A DNA stretch of 45,678 nt, taken from assembly GCF_000520815.1 (NCBI RefSeq), contig NZ_ASRY01000093.1, forward strand, positions 1 through 45,678, written 5' to 3'. The notes beneath the pieces were generated by a model, which was given only the letters and a program-made list of their open reading frames with translations, did not search any database and was not told where the DNA came from. A program made the position numbers and the translations under genes. Every line of letters starts with the position of its first letter. The stretch's first letter is position 1. This document shows positions 42,731-45,678 of the stretch, piece after piece. This DNA comes from Paenibacillus maysiensis. Lineage in GTDB: Bacteria; Bacillota; Bacilli; Paenibacillales; Paenibacillaceae.

Positions 42731-42763
42731 TAAAAGCGTATTTTATACGATCATCTATAAAGG

Positions 42764-44383
42764 TTAAGAGTCCATCCCCATAATGCGGTAGATTCGGTCC
42801 ATGTCCAGATGGGCCCGCACCACCTCTGCAACACGGTCAAACTCACGTTCCTTGGCTTCACTTACGGTAAAGGTGCTGTCCAGCGCTGACAAGCCCTTGG
42901 CTTGCCTCAATCCATCCAGCCAGGAACGACGAAAACGATCATTATCAAACACACCATGCAAATAGGTACCCCATACTTTACCATCCGCTGTTCCCCAACC
43001 TTCCTCAAAGACTGTTCCCTCGCCGCGACGGATATGGAATAACGTGTGCATTGGGTTCATTCCCTCGGCACGATCTGTAGGCGCGTCTGGTTCCGTAACA
43101 CATTCCGTAACGCCCATATGTATTTCATAGCCTTCAATTATCGGCGCGGGAGCAGAATCCGAATCGGGCGCAGTATTTAGCAACAATGGACAGTGATTAG
43201 ATAAGGTTCCCTGTACGCGTACCGTTTGCTTTTCCTTTAAGAAGGTCGTAGAAAGAGCCAGCCAACCCAATCCTTCTGCCTGCTGCGGCATACCAGATTC
43301 GACCGCTTCGGGATCAAACAAGGCTGTACCGAGCATCTGATAGCCTCCGCAAATGCCCACCAACTGCGTGCGTCCCGCATTCATAGCTTCCCGAATGTCC
43401 TGCTCCAGACCTCTTGTCCGCAATTCAAGCAGGTCGCCAATCGTGTCCTTCGTCCCCGGTAAAATAATAGCGTCAGGCAAACCCAATTCTCCGGCCTCCG
43501 TGACATAACGTACACTCACATCCGGCTCTGCGGCCAAAGCATCCGTGTCTGTAAAATTGGAAATACGCGGATAGCGAATGACCGCAATGTCCAGCGCTTT
43601 ATCCTTTGCAGACAGCTTGGGCTTCTTGTCCAGCACCACAGAATCCTCTGCCTCAATGCGGATATCCGGTAGATAGGGCAGCACGCCGAGTACAGGAATA
43701 CCGGTTCGTTCCTCCAACCAGTCCAGTCCCGGCTGAAGCAGGGACAGATCCCCTCTGAACTTGTTAATGACGAATCCACGGATACGCTGCACCTCATGTG
43801 GCTCCAACAGCTCAATCGTTCCTACCAGAGAAGCGAAAACACCGCCACGGTCGATATCCGAAATAAGCAGCACTGGAGCGTCCGCCCAGCCCGCAAGATT
43901 CATATTTACAATATCGCGGTCCTTTAAATTAATCTCTGCTGGACTGCCTGCCCCTTCCATAAGAACAATGTCATAGGTATCACGCAGCCGATTCAGCGCG
44001 TCCATGACCGTCTGCTTGGCTTGCGGCAAAAATTCCTTTCGGTAATCGGAAGCACTCATATATGCATAAGGTACACCGTGAACAACAATTTGTGAATGCA
44101 TATCCTTGACCGGCTTGATCAAAATGGGGTTCATGTCGGTCGTTGCTTCAATACCGCAGGCTTCTGCCTGCACACCCTGAGCGCGGCCAATTTCTTTGCC
44201 GTCCTCGGTGACATAAGAATTTAGCGCCATATTTTGTGACTTGAACGGTGCGGGACGATAGCCATCCTGCGTGAATATACGGCACAGTGCAGTAGTCACC
44301 ACGCTTTTGCCCACATCCGATGCTGTGCCCTGAAGCATAAGCACTGCTGCGGGATTCGTGCGGGACGGTTCGAAATTTGACAA
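42764..44383 (-). CDS. cobQ: Cobyric acid synthase
   Basis: A 539-residue ATP- and glutamine-dependent amidotransferase of the cobalamin pathway, which amidates four carboxyls of adenosylcobyrinic a,c-diamide. The N-terminal synthetase domain has the P-loop-like LMLQGTASDVGKSVVTTALC and PFKSQNMALNSYVT. The C-terminal class I glutaminase-like domain has VGICGGYQMLG (nucleophile Cys) and GTYLHGVFDN (catalytic His). TTG start with AAGGGGAAGAGGCAA upstream. It follows cobS by 27 bases in the same operon. Confidence 0.92.
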   Translation of the reverse strand: MSNFEPSRTNPAAVLMLQGTASDVGKSVVTTALCRIFTQDGYRPAPFKSQNMALNSYVTEDGKEIGRAQGVQAEACGIEATTDMNPILIKPVKDMHSQIVVHGVPYAYMSASDYRKEFLPQAKQTVMDALNRLRDTYDIVLMEGAGSPAEINLKDRDIVNMNLAGWADAPVLLISDIDRGGVFASLVGTIELLEPHEVQRIRGFVINKFRGDLSLLQPGLDWLEERTGIPVLGVLPYLPDIRIEAEDSVVLDKKPKLSAKDKALDIAVIRYPRISNFTDTDALAAEPDVSVRYVTEAGELGLPDAIILPGTKDTIGDLLELRTRGLEQDIREAMNAGRTQLVGICGGYQMLGTALFDPEAVESGMPQQAEGLGWLALSTTFLKEKQTVRVQGTLSNHCPLLLNTAPDSDSAPAPIIEGYEIHMGVTECVTEPDAPTDRAEGMNPMHTLFHIRRGEGTVFEEGWGTADGKVWGTYLHGVFDNDRFRRSWLDGLRQAKGLSALDSTFTVSEAKEREFDRVAEVVRAHLDMDRIYRIMGMDS

Positions 44384-44410
44384 TTGCCTCTTCCCCTTTT
44401 ACCAATTCAT

Positions 44411-45289
44411 TTAAAAATATGCTTCCAGTCCGTATAAAATCACAATAAACAGCAATAAAACGGTCTCCAGCAATTCGTTCAGGGCTCCGTAAATGTCCCC
44501 TGTCAGTCCACCCAAACGGCCGTTAATACGGCTTGCTGTGAAGCTTCCAACACCATTGGCCAGCAGCGGCAGCAGCAAAAAGCCTGTCCAAATGGCTAAT
44601 TCGCCCGGATGGGAAAAGATTGACTGCTCAGCCGCTGTAAAAGATGTATTGCCCATGCCGCCTGTTCCTGTAAACCATCCGGCAATGATAAATTGCCCTG
44701 CTGCGGCACCCAACGTGATGAGTACAGCCCAGAACACAGCCAATCCGGCACGTCTGCCACTCATATCAGCAAAACGCGCCGCCAGTCCATCATCATTCCG
44801 AGCTTTCGGCCAGCGCTTCATCGCGCTTACCATAAACCAGCGGCTCCAAACCATCGGAAGCAGTAATAAACCGGACAGATCCCGTTCAGAAAGCACCGTA
44901 TACAGCAAAGAGGCCTTGAGCATAAGCAATAGCACACAAGCAATGACGCCCATCGCCCCTACACGGCTATCCTTCATAATCTCCAGCATCCGTTCACGGG
45001 AACGATAGCTGAACAAAGCATCAGCGGCATCCATCCAGCCGTCCAGATGCAGCCCGCCCGTGAGCCACACCCAAACGGCAAGAGTAAGAACTGCACATGG
45101 CAACGGTGGCAATACCAGAGAGGCAAGCGCTGCAAAGCACCATACGATAAGACCGATGACCATCCCTACCAACGGATAATAGCTTGCACTACGTTTCAGC
45201 AGCTCTGGCGAAAAATCCAGCTCTGCCTTAACTGGAAGACGGGACAAAAATTGAAAAGCAGCAGCAATCGCCTGACGTTCGCCGTTCAT
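44411..45289 (-). CDS. cobS: Adenosylcobinamide-GDP ribazoletransferase (cobalamin synthase)
   Basis: A 292-residue integral membrane enzyme that joins adenosylcobinamide-GDP and alpha-ribazole. Family motifs include FLSRLPVKAELDF near the N-terminus and GGLHLDGWMDAADALFSYRSRERMLEIMKDSRVGAMG, the active-site region with conserved Asp residues. Length is slightly above the usual 250-260 residues. The ATG overlaps the cobU stop codon by 4 bases (ATGA). Confidence 0.92.
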   Translation of the reverse strand: MNGERQAIAAAFQFLSRLPVKAELDFSPELLKRSASYYPLVGMVIGLIVWCFAALASLVLPPLPCAVLTLAVWVWLTGGLHLDGWMDAADALFSYRSRERMLEIMKDSRVGAMGVIACVLLLMLKASLLYTVLSERDLSGLLLLPMVWSRWFMVSAMKRWPKARNDDGLAARFADMSGRRAGLAVFWAVLITLGAAAGQFIIAGWFTGTGGMGNTSFTAAEQSIFSHPGELAIWTGFLLLPLLANGVGSFTASRINGRLGGLTGDIYGALNELLETVLLLFIVILYGLEAYF

Positions 45290-45678
45290 AGCTTGTATTC
45301 CAACTGTTTTAGTTCTACGGGAATGCCAGCCGTCACCAGAAATACCTCATCACAAAGGCGGGCGATCCGCTGATTCATCATCCCGCTTAAATCCCGATAC
45401 AGCCGTCCAAGCGGATACTCGGGTACAATGCCGTCACCGACCTCATTGGTCACGATGACGAGCGGCCCCGGATACTGCTCAACGGCTGTCGCCAGATCAT
45501 CCATGGCGGCACGGGCCGCAGCTTCGCCGTCCTCGCCTGCGGCCAGCAGCACGTTCGACAGCCAGAGGGTCAGGCAATCGACTAGCACCATGGGTGCAGG
45601 CGATGGCTGCGGTGCCTGGCTGACGTGCAGGTCGGCAGGATTGCTGCCTTGCGCAGCCAGCCGTGGCTCTACGCCGCT
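45286..45678 (-). CDS. cobU: Adenosylcobinamide kinase/guanylyltransferase, C-terminal part
   Basis: The frame is open to the right window edge (130 codons plus stop visible). Family features are MVLVDCLTLWLSNVLLA, IVTNEVGDGIVPEYPLGRLYRDLSGMMNQRIA and DEVFLVTAGIPVELK at the end, as in CobU/CobP. The N-terminal P-loop and the guanylylated His region lie outside the window. Residues before the ATG at 45591 (QGSNPADLHVSQAPQPSPAP) form an Ala/Pro-rich insert in this copy. It produces the substrate for CobS. Confidence 0.88.
   Translation of the reverse strand, partial: SGVEPRLAAQGSNPADLHVSQAPQPSPAPMVLVDCLTLWLSNVLLAAGEDGEAAARAAMDDLATAVEQYPGPLVIVTNEVGDGIVPEYPLGRLYRDLSGMMNQRIARLCDEVFLVTAGIPVELKQLEYKL

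Noticed and set aside
1..45678. CRISPR array, rRNA or tRNA genes
   Set aside because: No regularly spaced direct repeats and no tRNA/rRNA-like sequences were noticed; the only tandem array (19379-19540) is coding.

Overview
The window looks like a chromosomal segment of a Paenibacillus-type Firmicute, probably of the P. polymyxa group. This rests on moderate GC, strong AGGAGG-type ribosome binding sites with frequent TTG/GTG starts, sigma-A style promoters, SLH (S-layer homology) domains, and flanking genes that resemble Bacillales families (TcyP, YhhQ, M24 Xaa-Pro peptidase, CobQ/CobS/CobU). The genus call is an inference from gene content, not a database match.

Layout. Positions 1-3110 are housekeeping: the end of a ThrE-like exporter, a GNAT acetyltransferase, an MBL-fold hydrolase and an Xaa-Pro peptidase. 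Positions about 3170-36620 form one large minus-strand accessory island. Positions 36661-45678 are again ordinary chromosome: a preQ1 riboswitch with a YhhQ queuosine-precursor transporter, a TcyP cystine symporter, a PTS EIIC protein, a chemotaxis receptor, and cobQ-cobS-cobU (the last cut by the window edge).

The island reads right to left as a phage tail without a head. Operon 1 (36448-28659) has a tail-tube-like protein, a tail assembly chaperone with a textbook A_AAA_AAG -1 frameshift site, a very short tape-measure-like protein, two proteins ending in SLH domains, and a 1150-residue hub carrying an M23 peptidase and a 3D domain. Operons 2-4 (28551-7009) encode at least twelve structural, fibre or adhesin-like proteins. 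These include three paralogues, a PKD/Ig-like domain, ConA/LamG-like domains, two GLUG solenoids, a DNRLRE domain and long beta-strand repeats. The regulatory operon (6908-3171) has a small membrane/coiled-coil protein, an ECF-like sigma factor, a structural paralogue, two small proteins and a second full-length sigma factor. I find no terminase, portal, capsid, integrase, sheath, tail ATPase, holin or replication gene.

Regulation can be read from the DNA. Five sites, one ahead of each operon, share GTTAA-N16-CTTATATTGA with invariant spacing and look like promoters for an island-encoded sigma factor. The small sigma gene has a sigma-A promoter (TTGACA-N17-TAGAAT) whose start site is covered by a GAAC-N4-GTTC LexA-type box. 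The inferred circuit is: DNA damage relieves LexA, sigma is made, five dedicated promoters fire, and a non-contractile tail-like particle is built. One of the five promoters reads back into the sigma gene. Whether the particle kills, adheres or decorates the producer's own wall (suggested by the SLH domains) is open.
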